DNA from: Corynebacterium sp. NML140438
GTDB lineage: Bacteria > Actinomycetota > Actinomycetes > Mycobacteriales > Mycobacteriaceae
Direction of reading: 5' to 3'
NCBI RefSeq assembly: GCF_001875725.1
Contig: NZ_MLCQ01000017.1
Location: forward strand, 372,001 to 436,000
Length of the DNA stretch: 64,000 nucleotides
The notes under the pieces were generated by a model. That model did not search any database and was not told the DNA's origin. It saw nothing but the letters and a program-made list of their open reading frames with translations. This document shows, piece by piece, positions 1 to 9,232 of this stretch. A program made the position numbers and the translations under genes. The stretch's first letter is position 1. Each line of letters starts with the position of its first letter.

Positions 1-385
1 GTGGCTGGGAGTCAGGACGGGTGAAGCTGACCGTTGCCAACACGGTATCCGGGGTGTAGCCCGGAAGCACAGGCGGCACGACCTGGAAGTTCGCGCCGGA
101 CTCCTCCTGGGACTGCGCCATTACGTCGAACAGTTCAGGGACGTTTTCTCCGCCCTGGACCGTGTTCACGCGCTCCTCAATCGGCAGGCTTGCATCGGTT
201 GCACGCATCAGCACTGCGTTGAGTTCTTCAGCGGTGGGCTGCTGCGCTGCAGGAGCGACGGACTCGCTGGTGGCCTGCGTCGCAGTGGTCGCGGTGGTGT
301 CCTGGTCGTTGTCGCCAGAGCATGCGCTCAGGCCAAGACCGAGGCCGAGTGCTGCAGCGACAGCTACGATCGGTGCTGCTTTCAC
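1..385 (-). CDS. Secreted lipoprotein, MTB12-like (partial)
   Basis: The gene runs off the left edge; about 128 N-terminal residues are visible. A GTG start at 385 is chosen because AAGGAG lies 5 nt upstream; an in-frame ATG at 403 would place that Shine-Dalgarno inside the gene. The protein opens with a lipoprotein signal (VKAAPIVAVAAALGLG, then the lipobox LSAC with the acylated Cys near residue 22), followed by a Thr/Ala/Ser-rich linker. The mature part (ELNAVLMRATDASLPIEERV...) resembles the MTB12/CFP-2 low-molecular-weight antigen fold from memory. The lipoprotein call is direct; the family is an inference and no function is known. It is divergent from the asparaginase gene. Confidence 0.72.
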   Translation of the reverse strand, partial: MKAAPIVAVAAALGLGLGLSACSGDNDQDTTATTATQATSESVAPAAQQPTAEELNAVLMRATDASLPIEERVNTVQGGENVPELFDVMAQSQEESGANFQVVPPVLPGYTPDTVLATVSFTRPDSQP

Positions 386-515
386 GATTTCTCCTTGAAG
401 CATTGTCTTCAGCGGCTCACGGTCGCAGTTTGCGCGCCAACACCGCTCTAACCTTGCCAACGTTACCGGCGTTTCCACCTTGGCACCAATACGCCACTCT
501 GGCACGCTGTAGATT

Positions 516-1427
516 ATGGAACCTTTCGTACTGCTCATCGCCACAGGCGGTACCATCGCATGCACCGCGAACGCCGACGGCGCGCTCGTGCCCACCCTCA
601 GCGCCGAGGAACTCGTTCACTCCAGTGGCACCGCCGAGTCCGTTCGAGTACACGACGCGCTGCGCCTCGACTCCTCCGCGATCACGTTCGCTGACCTCGA
701 CAAGCTGCGCTCCCTTACTGCCAAAGCCCTGAACGACCCACAGGTCGCCGGCATCGTGATCAGCCACGGCACCGACTCAATGGCAGAGACCGCATTTGCA
801 CTCGACATCGTGCACGACGACCCCCGCCCAATCGTGCTCACCGGCGCGCAGCACGCAGCCGACCACGCGCACCCCGACGGTCCGGGGAACCTCGCAGGCG
901 CAATCGCCGCCGCTGCGGATCCGCTTCGCCGCAACAACGGCGTGCTCCTCCACTTCGGTGGCGCAACCCTGCCCGCCCGCGGCCTGCTCAAGCGTGATAC
1001 ACACGCTCTCGACGCGTTCGCGCTCAGCAGCGCGCGTCCACTCCCCCGTCCCGCAGCGCTTCGCCCCGCACCCTTGGCAGATCTTCGCATTCCGATCCTG
1101 CGCGCCTGGCCCGGCGCGGACGGCAACATTGTCGACGCGGTTGCCGACACACACCCGGACGGCATCGTGGTCGAGGCGCTCGGCTCCGGCAACGTCGGTC
1201 CCGGCATGGGCGCAGCGATCTCTCGCGCGCTCGGCGACGGCATCCCTGTTGTGGTCACGAGCTCCGTGCCCTACGGCGAGGTCACATTCGCGTATGGCGG
1301 CGCGGGTGGTGGCGCGACGCTTGGCGCCCAAGGTGCGATCGCTGCCGGTTTCCTACGCGCTGGCCAGGCGCGCATCGCGCTCGCGACGGCGCTGGCCAAC
1401 GGCGTGGATCCGGCGTCAGTGTTCTGA
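516..1427 (+). CDS. ansA: L-asparaginase (type I/II family)
   Basis: Hydrolyses L-asparagine to aspartate and ammonia. The 303-residue protein has both asparaginase signatures: ATGGTIA at residues 9-15 with the nucleophile Thr13, and HGTD at 84-87, followed by SMAETA, with the second catalytic Thr86. No signal peptide is seen, so a cytoplasmic enzyme is expected. The start is fixed by the conserved N-terminus. No Shine-Dalgarno precedes the ATG (TGTAGATT lies directly in front of it), so translation initiation is unusual here. The 3' end overlaps the convergent dinB gene by 12 bp. The family is certain; substrate preference between Asn and Gln is not shown by the sequence. Confidence 0.9.
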   Translation: MEPFVLLIATGGTIACTANADGALVPTLSAEELVHSSGTAESVRVHDALRLDSSAITFADLDKLRSLTAKALNDPQVAGIVISHGTDSMAETAFALDIVHDDPRPIVLTGAQHAADHAHPDGPGNLAGAIAAAADPLRRNNGVLLHFGGATLPARGLLKRDTHALDAFALSSARPLPRPAALRPAPLADLRIPILRAWPGADGNIVDAVADTHPDGIVVEALGSGNVGPGMGAAISRALGDGIPVVVTSSVPYGEVTFAYGGAGGGATLGAQGAIAAGFLRAGQARIALATALANGVDPASVF

Positions 1428-2801
1428 GTCGAGCCAGTCCTGCCACGCGAGTGAGTCCACTGGGTCGCCCGGCTGGAGCTTGGGGTCGTCGATACGCAGT
1501 GTGCGCATTTTGCCCGGGCCTGTAGCCCGCGTTTCAAAACGCACACTGACCCAACCTTTGCCCGCTCCCTGGACCCAACCATGGCCATACTCTTCGTGGT
1601 AAACGTCCTGGGTCGCGCGCCACACGCCGCTGGTGGGGCCGTCGTACAGCTCTACTGCGATATCGCTGCTGGCCACGTGGTCGCTGACCCCCGACTCGTA
1701 ATCACTATCAGCGGGGACAGGGCGGACAATTTCCTGGTCCAGCTCTGGAAAGAGTACGTCCTGCAGCGCGTCCTCTAACCCCGAATAGGACACACCCACG
1801 AGTCGGATCGGGCCGACCTCGTCCGGGTAGCGAACGATGCGGAACGCCGTCGCGCGCAGCGTTTCGGCATCGTCGGTGGCGTACGGCAGCGTCGCAGACC
1901 GCGACTCGATGCGGAAATCCGCCATCCGTAGCTTCACGGTCACGGTGCGCGCTCCACGCCCATCTTTCAGCAACCGGCGGTGCGACTCCTCCGCGGCGCG
2001 CTCCACCGCCGCATCGACTTCAGCCACGGTAGTCAGATCGTGCGGAAAGGTGTGCTCAGAGGAAATCTGCTTTGCCACGGCGCGCGGCGCAACCGGGCGG
2101 TCATCGTGCCCGCGCGCCAGCTGCCACAACTGCTTCGCGACGACCCCTCCGAGTGCAATATCGACTTCCTTTTCGCTCAACGCCGCGAAGTCCCCAATCG
2201 TCTCAATCCCGGCCTGCGCAAGCTTCGCCTCCGTGACCGGCCCAACACCCCACAGCTCATTGACGTTCAACGGGTGCAGCAGCGCTTCCTGCTGCTCATG
2301 CGGCAAAATGTATATCCCGTCAGGCTTCGCTAGCCCAGAGCCGATCTTCGCGTATTGCTTGCCGCTTCCCGCCCCGATCGAGCTCGGCAGTCCGGTCTCC
2401 TCTTTGATCTGAGCCCGCAACTCCTCGGCCCATTCCAGGACCGTCTCCGGGTCCGCGCCCACGAGCTCCTCGGGTTCCATGAACGCCTCATCGATGGAGA
2501 GCTGCTCCACGACACTGACGTTGCGCTCGATAATTTCAAACACTCGTTGCGACGCCACCTTGTACACCGGGCGTCGCGGGGCAACGAGGACCGCACGTGG
2601 ACCGACCAGCTTCGCCGCCTGGTGGGTCGGCATTGCGGAGCGAGCCCCGTACTTGCGGGCTTCGTAGCTTGCGCCCGCGACAACGCCCCGTCCGCTGACA
2701 CCAGCAACAAGGACGGGGCGTCCGCGCAGCGTTGGGCGTGTGAGCTGCTCGCAGGAGGCGTAGAACGCATCCATGTCAATGTGCAGGACCCAACGCTTCA
2801 T
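1416..2801 (-). CDS. dinB: DNA polymerase IV (Y family)
   Basis: Error-prone translesion polymerase. From the ATG at 2801 the protein starts MKRWVLHIDMDAFYASCEQ, giving metal ligands D9 and D11 and the YAS steric-gate region; the catalytic SIDEAF carries D104/E105. An upstream in-frame start at 2822 exists but only adds seven residues inside ileS. At 461 residues it is about 100 longer than typical DinB: after the little-finger domain there is a Gly/Trp-rich extension (HEEYGHGWVQGAGKGW region). No clear beta-clamp peptide is visible at the C-terminus. The start overlaps the ileS stop, so it is probably co-transcribed with and translationally coupled to ileS. Confidence 0.9.
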   Translation of the reverse strand: MKRWVLHIDMDAFYASCEQLTRPTLRGRPVLVAGVSGRGVVAGASYEARKYGARSAMPTHQAAKLVGPRAVLVAPRRPVYKVASQRVFEIIERNVSVVEQLSIDEAFMEPEELVGADPETVLEWAEELRAQIKEETGLPSSIGAGSGKQYAKIGSGLAKPDGIYILPHEQQEALLHPLNVNELWGVGPVTEAKLAQAGIETIGDFAALSEKEVDIALGGVVAKQLWQLARGHDDRPVAPRAVAKQISSEHTFPHDLTTVAEVDAAVERAAEESHRRLLKDGRGARTVTVKLRMADFRIESRSATLPYATDDAETLRATAFRIVRYPDEVGPIRLVGVSYSGLEDALQDVLFPELDQEIVRPVPADSDYESGVSDHVASSDIAVELYDGPTSGVWRATQDVYHEEYGHGWVQGAGKGWVSVRFETRATGPGKMRTLRIDDPKLQPGDPVDSLAWQDWLDSEH

Positions 2802-2808
2802 CGCGGAC

Positions 2809-5800
2809 CTACTGTTTTGCAATCGCCGCGCTCACGCCTTCATGCACCGTGTGTGCGTCGCCGTCGAGCGTCTCGACGATATCGAAGGACGTCGCCAGCG
2901 TCTCATGGGCAATGTGCTCAGCGTGGCGCTGCGCCCACTCGACCTTGTCGGCAGGAACGCACAGCTTCACCGCGATGCGGTCGGAAACCTCGTAGCCTTC
3001 CTGCTTGCGTGCATCCTGCAAACCACGAATGACGTCGGCGGCCCAGCCCTCGGCCTCGAGCTCCTCAGTCAGTTCCGTGTCAAGCACAACCAGTCCAACG
3101 ACGTCATCGTTCGCATCGACGCGAGCGGTACTCGTCGGGTCCTCCGCCACCAGGCGCTCGGTATAGAGCTCCGGAGTGAGCACGATGTCGCCGTCGACAA
3201 CAACGTTTTCGCCCTCGCGGACGTAGTTGCCAGCCTTGACGTTCTTGATGGCGCGCTGCACGTCACGGCCCAGCTTCGGACCCGCAACCTTCGCGTTCAC
3301 GACAACCTCGAAAGAACCAACCGAGTCAACGTCGTCAGTCAGCACGACCTCCTTCACGTTGACCTCATCCTTAATGACGGATGCAAAGTCCTTCAGCTGC
3401 TCCGAACCCGCCAACGCCACGGTGAGCTTCGGCAGCGGCAGGCGGTTACGCAGCTTCTTCGACTTACGCACCGACGACGCCGACGAGCACACTGCGCGGG
3501 TAGCATCCATCGCGCTGACCAGCGCAGGATCCGCCGGGATCGCGTCCGCGGACGGGAAGTCCGCAAGGTGCACCGAGCGGCCGCCGGTCAGGCCACGCCA
3601 AATGACCTCACTGATGTACGGCAGGAGTGGCGCCGTCACACGGGTCAGGATCTCCAGCACCGTGTACAGCGTGTCGAACGCCTCCGGGTGCTCCTCCTGG
3701 CCCGCCCAGAAACGGTCGCGCGAGCGGCGCACGTACCAGTTCGTCAGGGAGTCCGCGAACCGGCGAACCTCGTCGCACGCATCCGCAATGCGGGTATCGT
3801 CAAGCGCCGACTTCACCGCGGCCACAAGGTCATGCGTCTTCGCAAGGATGTAGCGGTCCAGCACATCCTGCGAATCCATGCTGAACTTCGCCTCCTCGGA
3901 GGAGTACAGCTGCAGGAACGTGTACGCGTTCCAGATCGGCAGCAGCGCATGGCGCACGCCCTCGCGGATGCCCTGCTCCGTCACGATGAGATTGCCGCCG
4001 CGCAGGATTGGCGAGGACATCAGGAACCACCGCATCGCGTCAGAACCATCGCGGTCAAAGACCTCGTTGACGTTCGGGTAGTTACCTTTCGACTTCGACA
4101 TCTTCAAACCGTCGTTGCCCAGCACGATGCCGTGCGCAACGACCTTCTTGTACGCCGGGCGGTCGAAGAGTGCCGTCGCCAAGACATGCTGCACGTAGAA
4201 CCAACCGCGCGACTGGCCCGAGTACTCGACGATGAAGTCCGCAGGCTGACGAGCGTCGTGCTCCTCGACGTTCTCAAACGGGTAGTGGTATTGCGCGAAC
4301 GGCATCGAACCAGAGTCAAACCAGCAGTCCAACACGTCCGGTACGCGGCGCATCATCGACTTCCCGGTCGGATCATCCGGGTTCGGGCGCACCAGCTCAT
4401 CAATATCTGGACGGTGCAGCGACTTCGGACGAACACCGAAGTCCTTCTCTAGCTCATCGAGTGAACCGTACACGTCCACGCGCGGGTACTCCGGGTTATC
4501 CGACACCCACGCCGGCACCGGGGAACCCCAGTATCGAGTACGCGAGATGTTCCAGTCACGCGCGCCCTCCAACCACTTGCCAAACTGGCCGTCACGGATG
4601 TGAGACGGGATCCAGTCGATCTGCTGGTTCAGTTCCACCATGCGGTCGCGGAACTCGGTGACCTTCACAAACCATGCCGGCAGCGCCATGTAGATCAGCG
4701 GCTCGCCCGAGCGCCACGAGTGCGGGTAGGAGTGCACGATCGTCTGGTCACGAACAACGCGCTGCTTGGCACGCAGGTCGCGGATGATGTCGCGGTTCGC
4801 GTCAAAGACCAGCTTGCCCTCGTACTCCGGCACCAGCGAGGTGAACTTACCGTCAGCATCCACCGGGATCACCAAATCGATGCCGTAGTCCTGGCAGGTG
4901 TACATATCGTCTTCACCGAATGCAGGCGCCTGGTGGACAACGCCAGTACCGTCCTCGGTGGTGACGTACTCCGCGTTGAGCACCATGAACGCATTTTCCT
5001 GATCGCGGAAGTAGTCGAAGACCGGCTCGTATTCCAGGCCCTCAAGCTCGGAGCCCTTGAACGTAGCAACGACCTCGCGATCCTCTCCCAATTCCTTCGC
5101 GTACGCCCCGATGAGCTCAGTGGCCAGCAGCAACTTCTTGCCGACGATAGCTTCCTCACCATCTGAGCCCACACGAACCAGCGAGTACTCAACCTCCGGG
5201 TGGACCGCAAGCGCCAAGTTCGATGGCAACGTCCACGGCGTGGTGGTCCAGGCGATCGCAGCTGCGTCGTGCAGTTCAGGATGCTGCTTCCACGTCTCCG
5301 CGGCCGCAAACCCCTCGCGCCCACCGGTAAACGGCATGGTCACTGTCACCGTCGGGTCCTGGCGGTCGCGGTAGGAATCATCCAGGCGCGTCTCCTGGTT
5401 CGACAGCGGCGTGTGCTCCGCCCACGAGTACGGCAGCACGCGGAAGCCCTGGTAGATCAGGCCCTTGTCATACAGCGTCTTGAATGCCCAGATGACGGAC
5501 TCCATGTACGGGAGCTCCATCGTCTTGTAGCCGTTGTCAAAATCAACCCAACGAGCCTGGCGAGTTACGTACTCTTTCCACTCGTCGGCGTAGTGCATCA
5601 CGGACTTTGCGCAGTACTGGTTGAACTGAGCCAGGCCCATGTTCTCAATCTCGGCCTTATCCTTGATGCCGAGCTGCTTCTCCGCCTCAAGCTCAGCAGG
5701 CAGACCGTGGCAATCCCAGCCGAACACGCGAGGCACGTAGTATCCGGCCATCGTACGGTAACGCGGAACAATGTCCTTTACATAGCCCGTCAGCAAGTGG

Positions 5801-5997
5801 CCGTAGTGCGGCAGACCGTTTGCGAACGGAGGGCCGTCGTTAAACACATATTCTTCGCAGTCTTCGCGCTGCTTCAGCGATGCCTGGAACGTATCATCCT
5901 CGTTCCAGTACTTCAGTACCTGCTCCTCCATCTTCGGAAAAGCAGTACTTCCCCCGGTCAGATCTACCTTCGGGTAGACACTTCCGACCTTGCTCAT
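2809..5997 (-). CDS. ileS: Isoleucyl-tRNA synthetase (eukaryotic-like class)
   Basis: Charges tRNA-Ile with isoleucine. The ATG at 5997 is chosen over an upstream in-frame start because GAAGGAG lies just upstream and because the leader codons belong to a T-box riboswitch. The 1062-residue protein has the class I signatures: GLPHYGH (HIGH equivalent) near residue 50 and KMSKS near residue 630, with a CP1 editing domain between and an anticodon-binding domain after. The GLPHYGH form and large size match the eukaryotic-like IleRS2 class known from actinobacteria, which is often naturally mupirocin-insensitive; that property is inferred, not seen. It lies downstream of wag31 but has its own leader. 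Confidence 0.95.
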   Translation of the reverse strand: MSKVGSVYPKVDLTGGSTAFPKMEEQVLKYWNEDDTFQASLKQREDCEEYVFNDGPPFANGLPHYGHLLTGYVKDIVPRYRTMAGYYVPRVFGWDCHGLPAELEAEKQLGIKDKAEIENMGLAQFNQYCAKSVMHYADEWKEYVTRQARWVDFDNGYKTMELPYMESVIWAFKTLYDKGLIYQGFRVLPYSWAEHTPLSNQETRLDDSYRDRQDPTVTVTMPFTGGREGFAAAETWKQHPELHDAAAIAWTTTPWTLPSNLALAVHPEVEYSLVRVGSDGEEAIVGKKLLLATELIGAYAKELGEDREVVATFKGSELEGLEYEPVFDYFRDQENAFMVLNAEYVTTEDGTGVVHQAPAFGEDDMYTCQDYGIDLVIPVDADGKFTSLVPEYEGKLVFDANRDIIRDLRAKQRVVRDQTIVHSYPHSWRSGEPLIYMALPAWFVKVTEFRDRMVELNQQIDWIPSHIRDGQFGKWLEGARDWNISRTRYWGSPVPAWVSDNPEYPRVDVYGSLDELEKDFGVRPKSLHRPDIDELVRPNPDDPTGKSMMRRVPDVLDCWFDSGSMPFAQYHYPFENVEEHDARQPADFIVEYSGQSRGWFYVQHVLATALFDRPAYKKVVAHGIVLGNDGLKMSKSKGNYPNVNEVFDRDGSDAMRWFLMSSPILRGGNLIVTEQGIREGVRHALLPIWNAYTFLQLYSSEEAKFSMDSQDVLDRYILAKTHDLVAAVKSALDDTRIADACDEVRRFADSLTNWYVRRSRDRFWAGQEEHPEAFDTLYTVLEILTRVTAPLLPYISEVIWRGLTGGRSVHLADFPSADAIPADPALVSAMDATRAVCSSASSVRKSKKLRNRLPLPKLTVALAGSEQLKDFASVIKDEVNVKEVVLTDDVDSVGSFEVVVNAKVAGPKLGRDVQRAIKNVKAGNYVREGENVVVDGDIVLTPELYTERLVAEDPTSTARVDANDDVVGLVVLDTELTEELEAEGWAADVIRGLQDARKQEGYEVSDRIAVKLCVPADKVEWAQRHAEHIAHETLATSFDIVETLDGDAHTVHEGVSAAIAKQ

Positions 5998-6257
5998 CTC
6001 GGTCTCTCCTTCACACACAATGCTGTCCAAATCACAGGGACGCAACGAACAACGCCACGCGGTACCACCCTGCTTGAAGCCCACCCAGAGGCGAACTTCC
6101 GCTTCATTTGCGGTGAAAGAAATAACGCTTCCTAATTACGTCCGGTTCTAATGAGCAGTTGCGCAATGCGGCGCCACAGCCGTTCTTCCGGAAACGCTCC
6201 CCGATGATGGTCGGATCATCACGTGCCCCTCCCCACCACCTGGCGGGGTAAGCAGCA
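5998..6257 (-). promoter_or_regulatory. T-box riboswitch and promoter of ileS
   Basis: Read on the minus strand, the leader has the short actinobacterial-type Stem I: the inverted repeat GATGAT...ATCATC (6203-6220) with GACCATC in its loop, offering ATC as the isoleucine specifier, followed by GGGGAGC. The T-box core AGGGTGGTACCGCG sits at 6058-6071, followed by the gene's GAAGGAG. No terminator with a T-tract lies between T-box and start codon, which fits translational rather than transcriptional control, as reported for actinobacterial ileS T-boxes. A -10 element TAGAAT is at 6264-6269, so the transcript should start near 6257. Uncharged tRNA-Ile would expose the ribosome site. Confidence 0.9.
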
Positions 6258-6294
6258 GGTCTTATTCTAGCCCCACGTCTGCCCGAAAAAGCAA

Positions 6295-6326
6295 CAACCA
6301 CCATTCACCGTGGTGAATGGTGGTTG
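6295..6326 (-). terminator. Rho-independent terminator after wag31
   Basis: CAACCACCATTCAC pairs with GTGAATGGTGGTTG as a near-perfect 14-15 bp stem with a very short loop. On the minus strand it is followed by TTGTTGCTTTTT. It sits 15 bp after the wag31 stop and just upstream of the ileS promoter, so it isolates ileS from the division cluster. Confidence 0.8.
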
Positions 6327-6340
6327 AAGTTCGAAAGAAA

Positions 6341-7345
6341 CTACTTGTTGCCGGCGTCGCCACTCGGGGCAGACGTACCGCGAGTCTCCAGTTCTTCCAG
6401 CTGCGACTCGAGCAGCGTACGCAGACGCGTACGGTACTCACGCTCGAAGGTACGGAGCTCCGCAATGCGGTTCTCAAGAGCTGTCTGCTGCTGCTTCACC
6501 GTGTTCATGATCTCGGTGTGCTTACGCTCGGCTTCGGTGCGCAGCTTGGTTGCCTGCTCCTCAGCCTGACGGATCTGTGCCTCAGCGCGCGAGTTGGCCT
6601 CGTTCGTGGTCTCCTCAGCCTTCTTCTCGGCATCCGCCACGAGCTGCTGTGCACGAGCCTCAGCCGACTGCTTCGTCTCTGCAGCCTGACGCTCAGCAGC
6701 CTGAATCTGCTCACGGGAGTGGGTCTCAGCTTCGGACAGCTGCTTCTTCGAACGAGCCTCAGCATCTGCGAGCTGACGCTCCGCGGAACCACGGGCCTCG
6801 TCGAGCATCGAGCGAGCCTCTGCCTGCGCGTCGTTGGTGAGGCGGTCTGCCATCTCCTGCGCAAGGCCCAATACCTTGGCTGCCTGCATATGCGTATCTG
6901 CAGAAGCAGAGTTCTGGTCGACAGCTGCGGCCTGCTGCGGCGCAGCAGCCTTCGGGGCCTGCTTGGCAGCCTGCTCAGCTTCCTGACGAGCCTTCGCTGC
7001 TTCCTGCTTCGCCGCCTGAGCATCCTTCTCGGCCGCTACCTTCGCTTCCTGCGCAGCGCGAAGCTTCTGCTCATACTCGGCGCGGAGCTTCTTCTCGACG
7101 CGCTGCGCAATCTCAGCCTCGTCGACATCGCTAGATGCAGCCGCTGGTGCAACCGGAGCAGCAGATCCGCCAGCACCGAACTCTTCAACACGAGCGCGAA
7201 GATCATCGTTCTCATCTTGCAGTTGCGCAAGCGTGTCCTCTACGAGGTCAAGGAACTGGTCAACCTCGTCCTCGTTGTAGCCCCGCTTACCAATTGGTGG
7301 TTTGCTGAAAGCGACATTGTGCACGTCTGCTGGTGTCAGCGGCAT
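6341..7345 (-). CDS. wag31: Polar growth scaffold Wag31/DivIVA
   Basis: DivIVA-family coiled-coil protein that marks the cell poles and organises apical peptidoglycan synthesis in rod-shaped actinobacteria. The 334-residue protein begins [13 protein letters not shown], followed by the membrane-curvature-binding DivIVA domain (about residues 1-60, with [18 protein letters not shown]). An Ala/Pro/Val linker comes next, then a long Ala/Glu/Gln-rich coiled coil covering roughly residues 100-315. AAGGGAACGCC precedes the ATG. It ends the division cluster and has a strong terminator. The gap of about 270 bp to yggT and a separate terminator there imply its own promoter. The coiled coil makes family assignment secure. 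Confidence 0.95.
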   Translation of the reverse strand: MPLTPADVHNVAFSKPPIGKRGYNEDEVDQFLDLVEDTLAQLQDENDDLRARVEEFGAGGSAAPVAPAAASSDVDEAEIAQRVEKKLRAEYEQKLRAAQEAKVAAEKDAQAAKQEAAKARQEAEQAAKQAPKAAAPQQAAAVDQNSASADTHMQAAKVLGLAQEMADRLTNDAQAEARSMLDEARGSAERQLADAEARSKKQLSEAETHSREQIQAAERQAAETKQSAEARAQQLVADAEKKAEETTNEANSRAEAQIRQAEEQATKLRTEAERKHTEIMNTVKQQQTALENRIAELRTFEREYRTRLRTLLESQLEELETRGTSAPSGDAGNK

Positions 7346-7573
7346 TGGCGTTCCCTTCGATGTCGATATTGTGCCCGCACCATCACGGACACAGATTGCC
7401 TCCCACGCTACGGGAAGCGAACCCTAAAATCTAATAGTTCGTCATTCTTTTATCGATCCATAGTAACGCATGGGTTCACACGCACCAGGCATCACCGCCA
7501 GTTATACCCCTTTTCTGCCCCCGATGCCCAATACTTCATCCCAAACTTGGTGTAAATTACGGGAACGTTCATC
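7346..7573 (-). promoter_or_regulatory. wag31 upstream region
   Basis: A 228 bp noncoding gap between the yggT terminator and wag31. It is AT-richer than the flanking genes. On the minus strand TAGATT/TATTAG-like -10 candidates occur at about 7425-7436, but no -35 partner is convincing. It must hold the wag31 promoter because yggT is terminated upstream; the exact promoter cannot be fixed by eye. Confidence 0.4.
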
Positions 7574-7577
7574 AAAA

Positions 7578-7603
7578 AAGGCACCTACGTAGGTAGGTGC
7601 CTT
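7578..7603 (-). terminator. Rho-independent terminator after yggT
   Basis: AAGGCACCTAC (7578-7588) and GTAGGTGCCTT (7593-7603) form a perfect 11 bp stem with a 4 nt loop. On the minus strand it is followed by a run of T (7574-7579 on the plus strand is A). It lies 13 bp past the yggT stop and ends the upstream dcw transcript. Confidence 0.85.
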
Positions 7604-7615
7604 AGAAGTGAACTG

Positions 7616-7909
7616 CTACAGCATGGTGACGCGAACCAGCATCTGCAGCAGCATAATGGCCACGAAAAGCACAATGACGCTGACATCGATCCCAACGCCG
7701 CCACTCATCCTCATGGGCGGAATCAGCTTGCGGAAGAACTTCACAGGCGGGTCCGTAAGCACGAACATGCCTTCCGCAATGACCATAAACCAACTCGGCG
7801 GGTCGAACTGCTTCGAGAAGGATTGCACCATCTCAACGATGATCCTGATAACCACAATCAGCGAGTACAGCCCGAGCGCGGCGTAAAGAATTGCTCCTAG
7901 TAAAGACAC
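7616..7909 (-). CDS. YggT-family membrane protein
   Basis: A 97-residue integral membrane protein with two hydrophobic segments (about residues 4-25 and 66-92) separated by a loop containing DPPVKFFRKLIPPMR, the conserved YggT signature region. The start is GTG at 7909. Members of the family sit next to sepF and wag31 in most actinobacteria and in many other bacteria; a role in division-site or membrane organisation is suspected from context but the molecular function is not established. It is last in the run sepF-yggT before a terminator. Confidence 0.88.
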   Translation of the reverse strand: MSLLGAILYAALGLYSLIVVIRIIVEMVQSFSKQFDPPSWFMVIAEGMFVLTDPPVKFFRKLIPPMRMSGGVGIDVSVIVLFVAIMLLQMLVRVTML

Positions 7910-7959
7910 GCGTCACACACTACCTGTTCTTCGTGATGTTTGGCAGAGCTGGGCGTCGA

Positions 7960-8448
7960 TTAGCGAAGACGCGCCGTGTGCTGCAGCTCAACCTCAGTCA
8001 GGCGAGCATTCTCCGGAACGATCGCGAAGACGCGACGGCGGGTCTCAATGCCTCGGCTCAGGTTATACATGTTGCCGCGCAGTGCGAAGCACAGACCTGC
8101 GGCGAAGTCGACAATGCGCTTCGCATCGTGAGCGTCCAGATCAGTCAGCTCCATGATCACGGCGTCGCCGTCGCGGAACGGTTCGCCGATATCCTTCGCG
8201 TCGTTGTAGTTGCGAGGAGCGGTGGACACAACCTGCGGAGTGTAGGACTTCGGTGCACGTTCAGCGAAGTCGCGAGTAGCCGAGGAACGGTACCGCTCTT
8301 CCCCGCCATACTCAGATGTACGCGACGGCCTTGCCGTGTCTTCGCGGCGATTCTCGCGCTCGTCGTACTGCACTTCGTCGAAGTATGGGTCATCTTCGTT
8401 GAACGGGCCAAGACCGAAAAATTCTTTCGCGCTGCCGAAAAAAGACAT
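7960..8448 (-). CDS. sepF: Cell division protein SepF
   Basis: FtsZ membrane anchor and bundling factor, essential in actinobacteria that lack FtsA. The 162-residue protein has an N-terminal amphipathic helix (MSFFGSAKEFFGLG) for membrane binding, an acidic/Arg-rich linker to about residue 70, and the SepF/DUF552 core starting near PKSYTPQVVST with the conserved GDAVIMELTDLDAHDAKRIVDFAAG region. AGGAGCACCTAG precedes the ATG. It lies downstream of ftsZ, pgeF and yggS on the same strand. No ftsA is present anywhere in the cluster, consistent with SepF acting as the Z-ring tether. Confidence 0.95.
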   Translation of the reverse strand: MSFFGSAKEFFGLGPFNEDDPYFDEVQYDERENRREDTARPSRTSEYGGEERYRSSATRDFAERAPKSYTPQVVSTAPRNYNDAKDIGEPFRDGDAVIMELTDLDAHDAKRIVDFAAGLCFALRGNMYNLSRGIETRRRVFAIVPENARLTEVELQHTARLR

Positions 8449-8518
8449 CTAGGTGCTCCTCGTGTGTTGCCTGTGCTGACGGGCAGAAATTACTCGTATG
8501 TAATTCCAGATTAGGGCT

Positions 8519-9232
8519 TTAGCCTACGGGTCTCGGCCCCATTACAGCCGTTCCGACACGCACCACATCTGAGCCGTGCGCAATCGCTTCCTCAAAATCC
8601 GCAGACATCCCCGCGGAGAAGCGCAATGCGCGCCCGAGCTGCGTCGCGTAGGTATCGCGAAGCTCGCGGACCTTGTCGAATACCGCGCCCGCATCTGCGT
8701 CTAACGGCGGAACAACCATGAAGCCATCGAAGTGCAGGTGCTCGACTTCCTCGAGCGCGTCTACCAACTCGGGGATATTGCCCACTGCAATGCCACCGCG
8801 GCTCTCGTCGCCATCGGCGGACACCTGGACGAGGCATGGGAGTACCTCGGACGTCCGGTCCCGACGCTCCAGCGCGAGTGCCATTCCCCGCTCAAGACCC
8901 TTCGCAAGCTTCAGCGAGTCAAGCGAGTGCACCTCGCTCGCCCACCGCGCCACGGCGTTCGCCTTCTTCGATTGGATCTGGCCAATCATCGCGATGCCAC
9001 AGTCAACGCCGTGCTCCTTGAGGGTTGCCACTTTACTGCTGGCTTCCTGTTCCCGATTCTCGCCCACCAGCCGAATGCCCTCCGAGGCGAGCACCTCGAT
9101 CGACGAACAGGGGTGAAACTTCGTCACCGGGAGCAACGCCACACTGCCAGGCTCCCGCCCTGCCGCGTGCTCGGCTGCACGAATCCGTTCTTGCACCTTC
9201 GCGAGGTTGCTTGCAATATCAGTTGTGCTCAT
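8519..9232 (-). CDS. YggS-type PLP homeostasis protein
   Basis: A 237-residue alanine-racemase-fold PLP carrier (YggS/PROSC/PLPBP family) that buffers pyridoxal phosphate; no enzymatic activity is known. The PLP lysine is in the LLPVTKFHP segment near residue 38. MIGQIQSKKAN and FSAGMSADFEEAIAHGSDVVRVGTAVMG are the other diagnostic segments. The start ATG directly follows the pgeF stop (TAAATG), so the two are translationally coupled. Its place between pgeF and sepF is conserved in many Gram-positive dcw clusters. Confidence 0.93.
   Translation of the reverse strand: MSTTDIASNLAKVQERIRAAEHAAGREPGSVALLPVTKFHPCSSIEVLASEGIRLVGENREQEASSKVATLKEHGVDCGIAMIGQIQSKKANAVARWASEVHSLDSLKLAKGLERGMALALERRDRTSEVLPCLVQVSADGDESRGGIAVGNIPELVDALEEVEHLHFDGFMVVPPLDADAGAVFDKVRELRDTYATQLGRALRFSAGMSADFEEAIAHGSDVVRVGTAVMGPRPVG

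Noticed and set aside
2773-4452. A 559-codon open frame on the plus strand opposite ileS
   Set aside because: It lies wholly antisense to a gene with clear synthetase motifs, its product is Arg/His/Val-rich without motifs, and it has no ribosome site; high GC makes long antisense frames common.
6317-7555. A 412-codon plus-strand frame opposite wag31
   Set aside because: Its Leu/Ser/Arg-rich product is the antisense image of the wag31 coiled coil, and it also crosses the wag31 upstream region without a break by chance.
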